DNA from: Arthrobacter globiformis NBRC 12137
Lineage (GTDB): Bacteria > Actinomycetota > Actinomycetes > Actinomycetales > Micrococcaceae
Reading direction: 5' to 3'
NCBI RefSeq assembly: GCF_000238915.1
Contig: NZ_BAEG01000069.1
Location: 1-64,000, forward strand
Length of the DNA: 64,000 bases
Under the pieces are notes generated by a model. It was given only the letters and a program-made list of their open reading frames with translations, was not told where the DNA came from and did no database searches. The position numbers and the translations under genes are program-made. Numbering within the stretch: position 1 is the stretch's first letter; each line of letters begins with the position of its first letter. This document shows positions 16,365-24,921 of this stretch, in pieces.

Positions 16365-17717
16365 ATGCTTCCTGAAGTTCTTCCTGATCGGACCCGGTCA
16401 TCCGCCACGGTGGCGGCAACCGTCGTCGCCCTCTGCTGGCTGCTGGTCTTCTTTGACGGCCTGGACCTGTTCGTCTACGGCGCCGCCCTGCCGGACATGC
16501 TCGCCGACAAGGCTTTCGGCCTGTCTGCCGCGACGGCAGGCGATGTCGGCAGTGTCGCCACCTTCGGAATGCTGCTCGGGGCGCTCTCCGCCGGCTTGGC
16601 CACGGACCGGATTGGCCGCAAAGGGGTCCTGCTGCTGTGCTGCGTGCTCTTCTCCGTCGCGTCAGGTTTCTGCGCGCTCGCCCCGGATGTGACTCTGTTC
16701 GGCGCGGCCCGTCTGGTTGCGGGGCTTGGCCTGGGTGGCCTGCTTCCGACGGCGATTGCGCTGGTGGCCGAGTACGCACCGGACGGGCGCCGCAACCTGC
16801 TGATCGGTGTGCTCATGACCGCGCACCATGCGGGCGGCATCGCCGCTTCAACGTTGGGCATCTGGCTCCTGGAGGACTTCGGCTGGCGGACGGTGTTCTT
16901 CGTCGGCGTGGTTCCGTTGTTCGTCGCCGTGCCGTTCGTGGCCCGGTTCATGCCCGAATCGATGGCCTTCCTGGTGGCCAAGGGCCGCGCCGCAGCCGCT
17001 GAACGCCTCTCGCAGCGGTACAGCCTTCCCATTCCTGCTGCCGGTGAGGCCACAGGCGGCTCCGGCCGGAAAGCTGCCCTGGCGCAGCTCTTCAGCCGCG
17101 ACCGCTGGCGGATCACCACACTGTTCTGGCTGACCTCCTTCGCCGGCCTGCTGCTGGTCTACGGCGTGAGCACCTGGCTGCCCGCGCTGATGCGCTCGGA
17201 AGGCTACAACCTCGGTTCCGCGCTGGCCTTCCTCCTGGTGATCAACGGCGGCGGCATCGCGGGCATGTTCATCGCCGGGCGGATCGCCGACAGGTTCGGC
17301 CCGGTGCGCGTGGCGATCATCTGGTTCGCCCTGACCGCGGCGGCCGTCTACTCCCTCGGGGCGCATCTGCCCCTGATTGCCACGTATGTCCTGGTGTTCG
17401 CGGCCGGGGTGTTTCTGTTCAGCGCGCAGACCATGGTGTACGCAGCCGTCGCCCACGTCTATCCCACGGCGAGCCGTGCCACAGCCATCGGCTGGACAAC
17501 AGGAATTGGGCGTTTCGGGGCGGTCTTCGGCCCGTGGATGGGCGGCCAGCTATTCGCCGCCGGCAACCAGGGCTGGGGCTTCGGGATCTTTGCCCTGGCT
17601 GCGCTGGTGGCCACCGGAACGCTGCTGGTCTTGAAACTGGTACTGGCCCGCACTGGGTCATCGTCGGTGACGGACGCCGACGGCGTCATCCAGCCCGAGG
17701 CCATGAACGCCAACTGA
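16365..17717 (+). CDS. MFS aromatic acid:H+ symporter (AAHS family)
   Basis: A 450-residue permease with 12 predicted helices. The first helix carries FFDGLDLFVYGAALPDM, the DGxD-type motif essential in PcaK/BenK/GalP-like AAHS transporters. The helix 2-3 loop DRIGRKGVLL and the mirrored loop GRIADRFGPVR in the second half are standard MFS motifs. I place the start at 16365 (AAAGGG 9 bp upstream) because the promoter lies at 16288-16316. The operator shared with the ring-cleavage operon suggests that it imports the same aromatic acid, making two MFS transporters in one regulon. Confidence 0.9.
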   Translation: MLPEVLPDRTRSSATVAATVVALCWLLVFFDGLDLFVYGAALPDMLADKAFGLSAATAGDVGSVATFGMLLGALSAGLATDRIGRKGVLLLCCVLFSVASGFCALAPDVTLFGAARLVAGLGLGGLLPTAIALVAEYAPDGRRNLLIGVLMTAHHAGGIAASTLGIWLLEDFGWRTVFFVGVVPLFVAVPFVARFMPESMAFLVAKGRAAAAERLSQRYSLPIPAAGEATGGSGRKAALAQLFSRDRWRITTLFWLTSFAGLLLVYGVSTWLPALMRSEGYNLGSALAFLLVINGGGIAGMFIAGRIADRFGPVRVAIIWFALTAAAVYSLGAHLPLIATYVLVFAAGVFLFSAQTMVYAAVAHVYPTASRATAIGWTTGIGRFGAVFGPWMGGQLFAAGNQGWGFGIFALAALVATGTLLVLKLVLARTGSSSVTDADGVIQPEAMNAN

Positions 17718-17733
17718 CGGGGGACTGCTCCGG

Positions 17734-18228
17734 CTAGGCCGTGGCTTCGTCTTCCAGGCTGGGGTCAGACTGCAGGGTGTGATCGACCTGGGCGGATTCG
17801 ATGAGCTGCGTCATGGCAACGTGGATGTCCTCCGCCTGGGCGCGGGTGAGGCCGAGCTTGGCCAGCATGGTGCCGGGCACGCCCATCGCCTGGTCGCGGA
17901 GCGCGGTCCCTTCTGGGGTCAGTCCGACAGCAAGGGAGCGTTCATCTCCGGGAACGCGCCGGCGGGTGACATATCCCAGGGCCTCGAGCCTCTTGAGCAA
18001 CGGGGAAAGGGTGGCCGGGACCAGGAGGAGGGCATCGCTGATTTCCTTGACTGAACGCGGGCTCTTCTCCCACAGTGCCAGCATCACCAGGTACTGCGGG
18101 TGAGTGAGGTTGAGCTCCTGCAGCACGGGCCGGTAGGCGCCGATGACGGTGCGCGAGGCGACAGCGAGGGCGAAGCAGAGCTGCCGCTCGAGCAGGAGGT
18201 CATCGTCGCTCCCTGGAGGGGAAGTCAT
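17734..18228 (-). CDS. MarR-family regulator, OhrR-like
   Basis: A 164-residue winged-helix regulator. The N-terminal LLLERQLCFALAVASR matches the OhrR signature, in which the Cys (here Cys18) senses organic hydroperoxides. The wing region has LLLVPATLSPLLKRLEALGY and RRRVPGDERSLAVGLT. OhrR normally sits next to ohr, a peroxiredoxin-like gene; none is nearby. It follows the ChaA-type antiporter gene by 63 bp on the same strand, so the two may be cotranscribed. It may sense peroxides or another thiol-reactive compound such as quinones. Confidence 0.85.
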   Translation of the reverse strand: MTSPPGSDDDLLLERQLCFALAVASRTVIGAYRPVLQELNLTHPQYLVMLALWEKSPRSVKEISDALLLVPATLSPLLKRLEALGYVTRRRVPGDERSLAVGLTPEGTALRDQAMGVPGTMLAKLGLTRAQAEDIHVAMTQLIESAQVDHTLQSDPSLEDEATA

Positions 18229-18291
18229 GAAGCCATGATATCGAAGTGGCCGGTGGAGGCGGCTGACCGCCGCTCGGAGTCCCGGCGGAAG

Positions 18292-19380
18292 TTACGGGAA
18301 CATGGCGAGGAAGAGGAATGCGGCGAACAGCACCAGGTGGATGGCCCCCTGCAGGCGGGTGGCGCGGCCGGGGACGACGGTGAGTGTTCCCACGATGACC
18401 GTCAGCAGGAACAGGACTATCTGCGTGCCGCCGAGCCCCAGCGTCAGCGGTCCCTGCAGCCAGATGCTGGCCACGGCGATGGCGGGAATCGTCAGGCCAA
18501 TGCTGGCAATGGCTGAGCCGTAGGCCAGGTTGAGGCTGATCTGAATCCGGTTCCGCGATGCGGCCCGGGTGGCCGCGAGACCCTCCGGCAGCAGGACCAG
18601 GAGTGCGATGACCACGCCCACGAAGGACTCCGGGATCCCGGCGCGGCTCACGCCCGCTTCTATGACCGGGGATACGGTTTTGGCCAGTCCGACGACGGCG
18701 ACCAGCGCCGCGCACAGCAGCGCAAGGCTTGTGTAGGTGGCCCGGTTGGTGGGGGTGGGGCCATGGAGGCCGTCTTCGCCGTCGTCGGCGGCCACGACGG
18801 GAAGGAAAAAGTGGCGGTGGCGCACGGTCTGGGTCAGCACGAACACGCCGTACAGCGCCAGGGAGGCCACGGCCGCGAAACCCAGCTGCAGGGGCGAAAA
18901 CTCGGGTCCGGGCCGCGCCGATGTGAAGGTGGGCAGGACGAGCGTCAGCGTGGCGAGGGTGGTGACCACGGCCAGCGCCGCCCCGGCTCCCTCCGGATTG
19001 AACCGCGGAATGCCATACTTTCGGGCGCCCACCAGCAGGGCAACCCCCACGATGCCGTTGGCCGTGATCATGACGGCGGCGAAGACTGTGTCCCGTGCCA
19101 GCGAGTGGCTCCCTTCGCCGCCGGAGGCGATCAGGGTGACGATCAGGGCCACCTCGATGACGGTGACGGCGACCGCCAGCACAAGCGATCCGAAGGGCTC
19201 GCCGACGCGCTCGGCTACGACTTCGGCGTGATGCACAGCCGCCAGCACTACGCCAACCAGGACTACCGCGATGCCGGTGGCCAGCACCGGGCCGGGGGAA
19301 ACTCCCCAGGTCACGGCCAGCATGATCAGGCCGACGACGGGAACGACGGCGGTCCAGGACGATCGGAGCCGGGCCAGCAC
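18292..19380 (-). CDS. chaA: Ca2+(Na+):H+ antiporter, ChaA type
   Basis: A 362-residue membrane protein with about 11 helices and the two CaCA alpha-repeats: GEPFGSLVLAVAVTVIEVAL with the exchange-site Glu in the first half, and LLPEGLAATRAASRNRIQIS followed by NLAYGSAIASIGLTIPA in the second. The length and motifs match ChaA rather than the YrbG type. It exports calcium or sodium in exchange for protons at the membrane. A soluble acidic loop (VVAADDGEDGLHG) separates the halves. It lies upstream of the OhrR-like gene on the same strand. Confidence 0.9.
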   Translation of the reverse strand: MLARLRSSWTAVVPVVGLIMLAVTWGVSPGPVLATGIAVVLVGVVLAAVHHAEVVAERVGEPFGSLVLAVAVTVIEVALIVTLIASGGEGSHSLARDTVFAAVMITANGIVGVALLVGARKYGIPRFNPEGAGAALAVVTTLATLTLVLPTFTSARPGPEFSPLQLGFAAVASLALYGVFVLTQTVRHRHFFLPVVAADDGEDGLHGPTPTNRATYTSLALLCAALVAVVGLAKTVSPVIEAGVSRAGIPESFVGVVIALLVLLPEGLAATRAASRNRIQISLNLAYGSAIASIGLTIPAIAVASIWLQGPLTLGLGGTQIVLFLLTVIVGTLTVVPGRATRLQGAIHLVLFAAFLFLAMFP

Positions 19381-19426
19381 AGCGCTATCTTCTCAGTGCT
19401 GGCCCTTCAGAGCTAGCCCTCTGGTG

Positions 19427-19729
19427 CTAGCCTTCACACTCCGAGCAGTACTTCTTGCCGTCCTTTTCGCGCGCGAGCTGGCTGCGGTGGTGGACCAGGA
19501 AGCAGGACATGCAGGTGAACTCATCTTCCTGCACCGGAACAACCTGGATCAGCAGCTCTTCGTGCGACAGGTCGGCACCGGGAAGGTCGATGCCTTCGGC
19601 GGTGTCGGCTTCTTCCACATCAAGCAGGGCAGTCTGGGATCCGCCCTGGCGGGACTGGATGGCCTCCAGGGATTCGTTGGCCGGCTGGTCCTCTTGAGCC
19701 ACGCGAGGGGCGTCGTAGTCAGTTGCCAT
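19427..19729 (-). CDS. DUF4193 family zinc-ribbon protein
   Basis: A 100-residue actinobacterial protein of unknown function. The start MATDYDAPRV, an acidic middle (VEEADTAEGIDLPGADLSHE) and the C-terminal zinc-ribbon FTCMSCFLVHHRSQLA plus KKYCSECEG (two CxxC knuckles about 20 residues apart) are diagnostic for DUF4193. The frame runs to 19768, but the ATG at 19729 has AAGGAG upstream and gives the family's usual start. Zn binding is inferred from the four Cys. It is monocistronic or paired with the small gene at 19839. Confidence 0.9.
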   Translation of the reverse strand: MATDYDAPRVAQEDQPANESLEAIQSRQGGSQTALLDVEEADTAEGIDLPGADLSHEELLIQVVPVQEDEFTCMSCFLVHHRSQLAREKDGKKYCSECEG

Positions 19730-19838
19730 GGTTTTTACTCCTTCGGCTGTGCGCCGGACGGCGCGCATTCGCAGGACTCAACGAGCGGGCGCCGCCAGGT
19801 ATTCCCGGATACCGGGGACGGGTTAAGGTCCCCAAAGT

Positions 19839-20048
19839 TTAGAGGAAAATTTCGCGGGTCATGCCGAATGGCACCTGATCGGAAAGCGTGGCGGTGTAGT
19901 CCCCGGGCCTGTTGCGCGTGACCATGATCCCGTGTGTCCCGGTGAGCATGGCCGCCTCCTGAAGGCACCTGACGGCGGCATCCAGCCTCTCGTCGAGGAT
20001 CTTGCGGTCATCTACCTGGATGTCAATGGTCTTCGTGGTGCTGGGCAT
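19839..20048 (-). CDS. small conserved-looking protein of unknown function (69 aa)
   Basis: Begins MPSTTKTIDIQVDDRKILDE and ends PFGMTREIFL. It has an N-terminal beta segment, a central helix with RLDAAVRCLQEAAMLTG and a GIMVTRNRPGDYTATLS strand pair, giving the feel of a compact alpha/beta fold. I do not recognise the family. The ATG at 20048 has AAAGGACACC upstream; longer in-frame starts up to 20225 lack a ribosome site and have low-complexity, shadow-like translation. It sits 109 bp upstream of the DUF4193 gene on the same strand. Confidence 0.6.
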   Translation of the reverse strand: MPSTTKTIDIQVDDRKILDERLDAAVRCLQEAAMLTGTHGIMVTRNRPGDYTATLSDQVPFGMTREIFL

Positions 20049-20349
20049 GGGTGTCCTTTGGGGAGTTGAAGCGTTTGAGCTGTTCAGAGTTTGCGGGCCG
20101 CTCGCGATTCGGCGGCAGGGCGCTCCGGGATGTCTGCGTATGCAGCGTCTACCGGATGCCCCTATGTGTGGCCTGTAGGCCGCTGGTGCACCGCCCCCCA
20201 CGGGCTCTGGTGTGAGCCTGTCCACGCGTACGGTTCGCGTGCGTCATATTCGGTGCCTGCATAAAAGTAGAACCGGGGAACCGGCGCTTTGTCAACGTTT
20301 TTTGGCCCGGAGCGGCGCGGAGCGGCCGCGAGAGGGCCCCAGCCGAACC
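20049..20349 (-). other. 301-bp gap with a candidate promoter, no gene
   Basis: No ORF here has coding character. On the minus strand a perfect TTGACA lies at 20290-20295, with a poor -10 (TTCTAC, 17 bp on). If real, it would give the small gene at 20048 a leader of more than 200 nt, or make an independent small RNA. A short T run (20296-20304, plus strand) follows the IclR side but has no convincing stem. Confidence 0.35.
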
Positions 20350-21003
20350 CTAGCGCCCTTCGCGCACCGCTTCCTCGATCCGCCGCGCCGCCTCCACCAC
20401 GACGGCACCGTGGTCCTGGCCCGGGGAACCGGTGACCCGGGCCAGTGGCATGGCGAGGCAGACGGCGGCGATGATTCCCTCGTCCGTCTGTACAGGCGCA
20501 CTGATGGACCCGAGGCCGGGGGTGCGGGACCCCACCGATTCAATCCAGCCCGCCGATGCCAGCTCGGCCAGAACCTCGTCGTCGGCGGCCAGGAGCCGGC
20601 CGCTGGAGCCGGCGGGCAGGGGGAGGCGCGAGCCGGGCGGCAGGGTGGCACGGAGTTCGTGGCGGCTGTCCGCGCTGATGAGGCAGACGCGTTCGTCCCC
20701 GCGCCGGACCCAGAGCTGCGCGGTCTCGCCGGTGCGGTCGCGGAGCTCATGGAGCACGGGCAGGGCAACGTTCTCCAGGGCCGAACGGACGAACCGCTGC
20801 CCGAGCCGGAAGGTGCCGCCCTCGGTGCGGCGGAGGAAGCCGTAGTCCACCATCTGCAGGGCCAGGCGGTGCGCTGTGGACAGCGACAGGCCGGTCCGCC
20901 GGGACAGCTCACTGGCTGACACGGCCGACCGGCCCACCGCGTCGAGGATCGCGGCGGCCCGCTCCAGCGTGCGGTTGCTTCCGTTCTGTTCAGTAGGCGG
21001 CAT
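20350..21003 (-). CDS. IclR-family transcriptional regulator
   Basis: A 217-residue IclR protein: winged HTH at residues 10-65 (RTLERAAAILDAVGRSAVSA, then RRTGLSLSTAHRLALQM) and a GAF-like effector domain with GDERVCLISAD, LPLPAGSSGRLLAA and SISAPVQTDEGIIAAVCLAMP. It is the last gene of the six-gene CoA-transferase/lyase/2HCT/TPP operon, 22 bp after the TPP-enzyme gene. That is unusual, because IclR regulators are more often divergent. It probably controls that operon, perhaps through the TCCCAC-N3-GTGGGA palindrome at 27067-27081. Confidence 0.9.
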   Translation of the reverse strand: MPPTEQNGSNRTLERAAAILDAVGRSAVSASELSRRTGLSLSTAHRLALQMVDYGFLRRTEGGTFRLGQRFVRSALENVALPVLHELRDRTGETAQLWVRRGDERVCLISADSRHELRATLPPGSRLPLPAGSSGRLLAADDEVLAELASAGWIESVGSRTPGLGSISAPVQTDEGIIAAVCLAMPLARVTGSPGQDHGAVVVEAARRIEEAVREGR

Positions 21004-21025
21004 GTGGCCAGCTTATGACGCCGGC

Positions 21026-22729
21026 TCAGCCCTTGGCGGCCAGTGACTCCGCCATGAACTCGGCAACCACCTTCTGGGAAATCGCCGCGTCCAGGACGAA
21101 CACGCCGTCATCGTGCGTCGCGAGCCAGTCCTCGAGCAGCCCCAGGTCGGAAAGCGTGCGCGCCTTGGCCCCGTCGGCGCCCAAGGCGCGTCCGACGGCG
21201 GCGAAGTCCACTTCGTCGATCAGCATCGCCTGGTTGTGCAGCCCCTTTGCGGCGTACTGGTGCAGCTCCGCACCGTACGCCGAGTCGTTCAGGACCACCA
21301 CCACACCCCTGCGGGTGGCCCGCAGGAACGTCTCGAAGTCGGACAGCCCCATGAGCCCGCCGCCGTCGCCGCTGACCAGGACGGTGGTGCGTTCCGGGCG
21401 CGCGGCCGAAACCCCGGCGGCGGAGCCGAAGCCCAGCCCGATGGACTGGAAGGCGGTCCCCACCAGGACCATGGCGTGCGGGTCCGGGACGGAAAGGTAC
21501 ATCGGCGCCCAGCCGATGAAGTGCCCGCCGTCCATCACCACCGAGCGTTCGGCGGGCAGGATCCGGTCCAGGGCAGCGACGACGGCGCGCGGGTTGAGCC
21601 GGCCGTCCGGCCCGAACTCGACGGGGTCCTCAACCGGGCTGGATGAGCGGAAATCCGCTCCCGAAACCTCGGGAACAAGGTCCCGCCAGGTTGGCGATGC
21701 AGCAGCCGGTACGCGTTCCAGCAGGCCCTCAACGAACGGAAGGATGTCGGCCCGGACGTACTCGGCGCCGGAGTTTTGCCCGGCGTCGGGTTCGTTGTCG
21801 ATGCGGATGATCCTGGTGTCTGCCGGGAACAGGGTTCCGTAGCGGGTCTGGAAGGTGTTCAGGCTGGCCCCGACCACCAGGACGAGGTCAGCCTGGCGTG
21901 CAACGTTGAGGCGGTGGCTGCGCGTGAAGCCGCCGGCGATGCCGAGGTCCCAGTCGCTGCTGAACGCGTTGGCAGCCATCACCGAGGTCATGAAGAGGGC
22001 ACCGAGCCGGTCGCCCACATCCCGCAGCGGCGCGGTCGCGCCGGCCAGGAGTGCGCCGCGCCCGGCCAGGATGAGCGGCCGCTGCGCCAAGCCGAGCAAC
22101 TCCGCCACCCGGTCCAGCTCGTCAGGCGCCGCGGGCCATGCGGGCTTGGCGGGTAGCGGCTCCAGCGGCATCCGGGCAGACAGGGGAGCGGTGGCGAGGT
22201 CGTAGGGAATTGCGAGCACTACTGGCTGGACGGTCTGCAGGGCGAGGTCGAAGGCCCGGTGGGTGACTGCGGTGGCGTTGTCCGGGCCGGCCACCAGCGT
22301 GGTGACGCCGACTGCTTCGGCTGCCTTGGCCTGGTCGATGTCGAACGGCCGGCGGCCGCCGGCAGGGGCGTCTCCGACGACGAACACCAGCGGGATGCGG
22401 GCCAGCCGGGCTTCGGCAAGAGTGGTGTAGGCGTTGGTGAAGCCGGCGCCGTAGGTGGTGGTGGCGGCCGCGACGCCTCCCGTGGCCCGGTGGTACGCGT
22501 CGGCCATGGCGACGGTCGCGGCCTCGTGGCGGGCCGAGGTGAAGGGAAAACCCCGGCGGGTGAGCCTGCTGATGAGATGGGCGTTGCCGTTGCCCATCAG
22601 CCCGAACAGGTGTCCTGCGCGCTCCGCCAGGACATCAGCGACGGCCGCGGAGACGTGGCCCTCATCGGGGAGGGCCTGCCCCGCGGGACCTGGACTGGCG
22701 GGTCGGGAGATGGCGGGAGTGGTGGTCAT
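21026..22729 (-). CDS. thiamine-diphosphate-dependent enzyme (acetolactate synthase-like)
   Basis: A 567-residue three-domain TPP enzyme of the pyruvate oxidase/decarboxylase superfamily. The catalytic Glu69 is in SARHEAATVAMADAYHRATG, and the TPP/Mg motif GDGGGLMGLSDFETFLRA with NDSAYGAE lies in the C-terminal domain. The central FAD-like domain lacks a clear FAD motif, so it is probably FAD-independent. Substrate class is unclear: it could decarboxylate a 2-keto acid such as pyruvate, or act as a carboligase or 2-hydroxyacyl-CoA lyase. Its place after the CoA-transferase, lyase and 2HCT transporter genes suggests that it handles a product of that pathway. Confidence 0.85.
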   Translation of the reverse strand: MTTTPAISRPASPGPAGQALPDEGHVSAAVADVLAERAGHLFGLMGNGNAHLISRLTRRGFPFTSARHEAATVAMADAYHRATGGVAAATTTYGAGFTNAYTTLAEARLARIPLVFVVGDAPAGGRRPFDIDQAKAAEAVGVTTLVAGPDNATAVTHRAFDLALQTVQPVVLAIPYDLATAPLSARMPLEPLPAKPAWPAAPDELDRVAELLGLAQRPLILAGRGALLAGATAPLRDVGDRLGALFMTSVMAANAFSSDWDLGIAGGFTRSHRLNVARQADLVLVVGASLNTFQTRYGTLFPADTRIIRIDNEPDAGQNSGAEYVRADILPFVEGLLERVPAAASPTWRDLVPEVSGADFRSSSPVEDPVEFGPDGRLNPRAVVAALDRILPAERSVVMDGGHFIGWAPMYLSVPDPHAMVLVGTAFQSIGLGFGSAAGVSAARPERTTVLVSGDGGGLMGLSDFETFLRATRRGVVVVLNDSAYGAELHQYAAKGLHNQAMLIDEVDFAAVGRALGADGAKARTLSDLGLLEDWLATHDDGVFVLDAAISQKVVAEFMAESLAAKG

Positions 22730-22766
22730 TGGCGGTCCTTGCGTTCGTGGGGTGGAAACTGGTCAG

Positions 22767-23303
22767 TCAGGCCGGCAGCGCGACGGTGGTGGAGTCCCGG
22801 TGCCTCAGAGTGAGTGCGGCGTACGTCAGGGCGTTTTGCCGGCAATGCTCAATTTCCTCCGGCGTGAGAGGGCGGCGCACCTTGGCCGGCACCCCAGCCA
22901 CGAGCGAGCCGGGCGGCACGTGGGTGCCCTCCAGAACCAGCGCGTTGGCGGCCACCAGGGAGCCAGCGCCGATGATCGCGCCGTTGAGGACCGTGGCGTT
23001 CATGCCGATGAGCGCACCGTCGCCCACCGTGCAGCCATGCAGCACCGCGCCGTGCCCCACGCTGACGTGGTTGCCCACCCGTGCCGGGTGGCCGGGATCG
23101 GCGTGGACGACGGCGGTGTCCTGGACGTTGCTCCCCTCGCCGACGCTGATTTGCTCCATGTCCGCACGAATGACGGCGCCGTAGAAGATCCCGGTCCCTG
23201 ACCCGATGGCGGCGGACCCGACGACGGTGGCGGAGGGCGCCACCCACGCGTCGCCGCTGATCTGGGGAGAACGGCCGTCGACGGCCAGGATGTTCAAGCT
23301 CAT
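22767..23303 (-). CDS. gamma-class carbonic anhydrase-like protein (left-handed beta helix)
   Basis: A 178-residue hexapeptide-repeat protein. Metal-binding His residues are placed as in gamma-carbonic anhydrases and PaaY/CaiE (VQDTAVVHADPGHPARVGNH, then VSVGHGAVLHGC). Later repeats include ALIGMNATVLNGAIIGAGSL. Many such proteins are uncharacterised, and some are CoA-thioester hydrolases (PaaY). Since it is inside a CoA-thioester operon, a thioesterase-like clean-up role is as plausible as CO2 hydration. It starts 110 bp after the 2HCT transporter gene, across a hairpin. Confidence 0.85.
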   Translation of the reverse strand: MSLNILAVDGRSPQISGDAWVAPSATVVGSAAIGSGTGIFYGAVIRADMEQISVGEGSNVQDTAVVHADPGHPARVGNHVSVGHGAVLHGCTVGDGALIGMNATVLNGAIIGAGSLVAANALVLEGTHVPPGSLVAGVPAKVRRPLTPEEIEHCRQNALTYAALTLRHRDSTTVALPA

Positions 23304-23348
23304 GTTTGGTCCTAGTGGTGTGTTGGAAGGGCGGTGCTGACTTGGACG

Positions 23349-23381
23349 GGCGGTGCCCCGCAGCAGTTGCCGGGCACCGCC
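23349..23381 (-). other. Hairpin between transporter and gamma-CA genes
   Basis: GGCGGTGCCC / GGGCACCGCC, a perfect 10-bp stem with a 13-nt loop in the 109-bp gap. It may attenuate expression of the downstream gamma-CA, TPP-enzyme and IclR genes relative to the upstream genes. Confidence 0.5.
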
Positions 23382-23412
23382 GTCGTAATTAAGGGCTGGC
23401 TATGGAACGGCG

Positions 23413-24849
23413 CTAGGTAAGAAACGGCACGATCAGCGACGTTACGAAGAGCACCAGCGCTCCGCCGAGCCGGTTGGTGAGGGCCGCGAAGGGCATCAGG
23501 TGCATGCGGTTCGCGGCGCTCAGCACCGACACGTCGCCGCTGCCGCCGGTGTCCGCCATGACAAGGCCGGGCGTGATGGATGCCTCGACGAAGTTGAACT
23601 TCACGAGCCAGCCGAGGACACCGGAGGTCAGGGTCGCGATGACGACGGTGCAGACGGTCAGGACGATGAACAGCGGGTTGCTCAATGAGGCGAGCACATC
23701 GGTGATGTCGATGTAGGTCAGGCTGACACCCACGAGCAGGGCTGGTACGAGGATGGCGCCGATCAGGTCGCCCCAGTCCGCGGTGGAGTCCTCCACATCC
23801 TGGGGGAGCAGGCCGAAGATTTTGACGGCCGCCGCCGCGATGATGGTCCAGGCGTAGGGGTGCAGTCCGGGGATGAGGGCAGCGGCGAGATTGCCGAAGA
23901 CGAAGAGGCTGCCGGCGATGAGCAGGCCCTTGCCCAGGGCGATGAAGGAGGAGGTGTCACGTTTGGGCGGCAACGTGAGTTCGTCCGCGCGGCCCTTGAT
24001 CCGCAGCAGCTGCCCGTGGCCGTTGAAGCCCACGAACAGCTGCTTCTTGCGCTTGCCCAGGCCGTTGTAGATGCCGGCGATGAGGATGCAGACCACGTTG
24101 GCCATCACGACGGCGGACATCAGGTCGCCCATGAAGGTGGCGGAGTCGCCGCCGGTGGCCGAGGCGTACATCTCAGACATGGGCAGGGCCCCCACGCCCA
24201 GGCCGCCGGCCATGATAGGTGCGGCGACGAAGAGGATGCCTTCGATGAATCCGAACCCGGTGAGGGCCGCGATGAGCCCCACCAGGACGAATGTGGCCAG
24301 GAGGCAGCCCACGACAGGTACCGCGAATCGCGGACCGGCCTTCAGCAGTAGGGTGCGGGGCATGCCAAGGATGGAGCCGGCGATGATGCCGACGACGAAG
24401 AAGTCCAGGAAGCCATGGCCGTCGATGAAGTTCTGCACCACTGTGACCATGTTCTCCGGCATCACGCCGAGGAAGGCCAAGGTGGCGGGCGCGAAGGTGC
24501 ACAGGATGGTGGGCAGCCCGAAGTCGCGGACCACCGGGAACAGGTTGCCGATCCAGATGAAGAGTCCGCCGAGCAGGATGGTGGTTGCGAAGCCGGCGAC
24601 CATGGTGTCCGGGAGGTTGCCGGTGATTGCCGCGGCCAGGACCAGCCCCGCGAGGACCAGGTAGAGCGGGGCGGGAAGGCTGGCGATTTTAGGTCCTAGC
24701 CGGCCGGGATAGTGCGTGCCCGGCCGCGGGCCCGCGGTGCGGGCCTCCGGATGCTCAATGCCGCCGGCGGGGCCGGGGCCCGTCTCGCTCATTGGCTGGT
24801 CCGTAGGTTCGTTGGTGAGGTCCGTGGTACGTGAATTTGTAGACATCAT
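23413..24849 (-). CDS. 2-hydroxycarboxylate transporter family (CitS/MaeN-like)
   Basis: A 478-residue integral membrane protein with about 11 helices and the two inverted reentrant-loop motifs of the 2HCT family: MAGGLGVGALPMSEMYA in the N half and ADTGGSGDVSVLSAANRMHL in the C half, including the conserved Arg near the second loop (ANRMHLMPFA) that binds the substrate carboxylate. Family members import citrate, malate or other 2-hydroxy acids with Na+ or H+ or by exchange. The cytosolic N-terminus (about 45 residues) is Pro/Gly-rich. The ATG at 24849 follows GGGGA; a second ATG directly follows. It provides the substrate for the lyase operon. Confidence 0.9.
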   Translation of the reverse strand: MMSTNSRTTDLTNEPTDQPMSETGPGPAGGIEHPEARTAGPRPGTHYPGRLGPKIASLPAPLYLVLAGLVLAAAITGNLPDTMVAGFATTILLGGLFIWIGNLFPVVRDFGLPTILCTFAPATLAFLGVMPENMVTVVQNFIDGHGFLDFFVVGIIAGSILGMPRTLLLKAGPRFAVPVVGCLLATFVLVGLIAALTGFGFIEGILFVAAPIMAGGLGVGALPMSEMYASATGGDSATFMGDLMSAVVMANVVCILIAGIYNGLGKRKKQLFVGFNGHGQLLRIKGRADELTLPPKRDTSSFIALGKGLLIAGSLFVFGNLAAALIPGLHPYAWTIIAAAAVKIFGLLPQDVEDSTADWGDLIGAILVPALLVGVSLTYIDITDVLASLSNPLFIVLTVCTVVIATLTSGVLGWLVKFNFVEASITPGLVMADTGGSGDVSVLSAANRMHLMPFAALTNRLGGALVLFVTSLIVPFLT

Positions 24850-24921
24850 TGTCCCCAAAACGTTTGGAGGGAAGACCGCTGTCGGCGGCCTGTGGACGGG
24901 AAGTTGAAACGGGAAAAGCGG

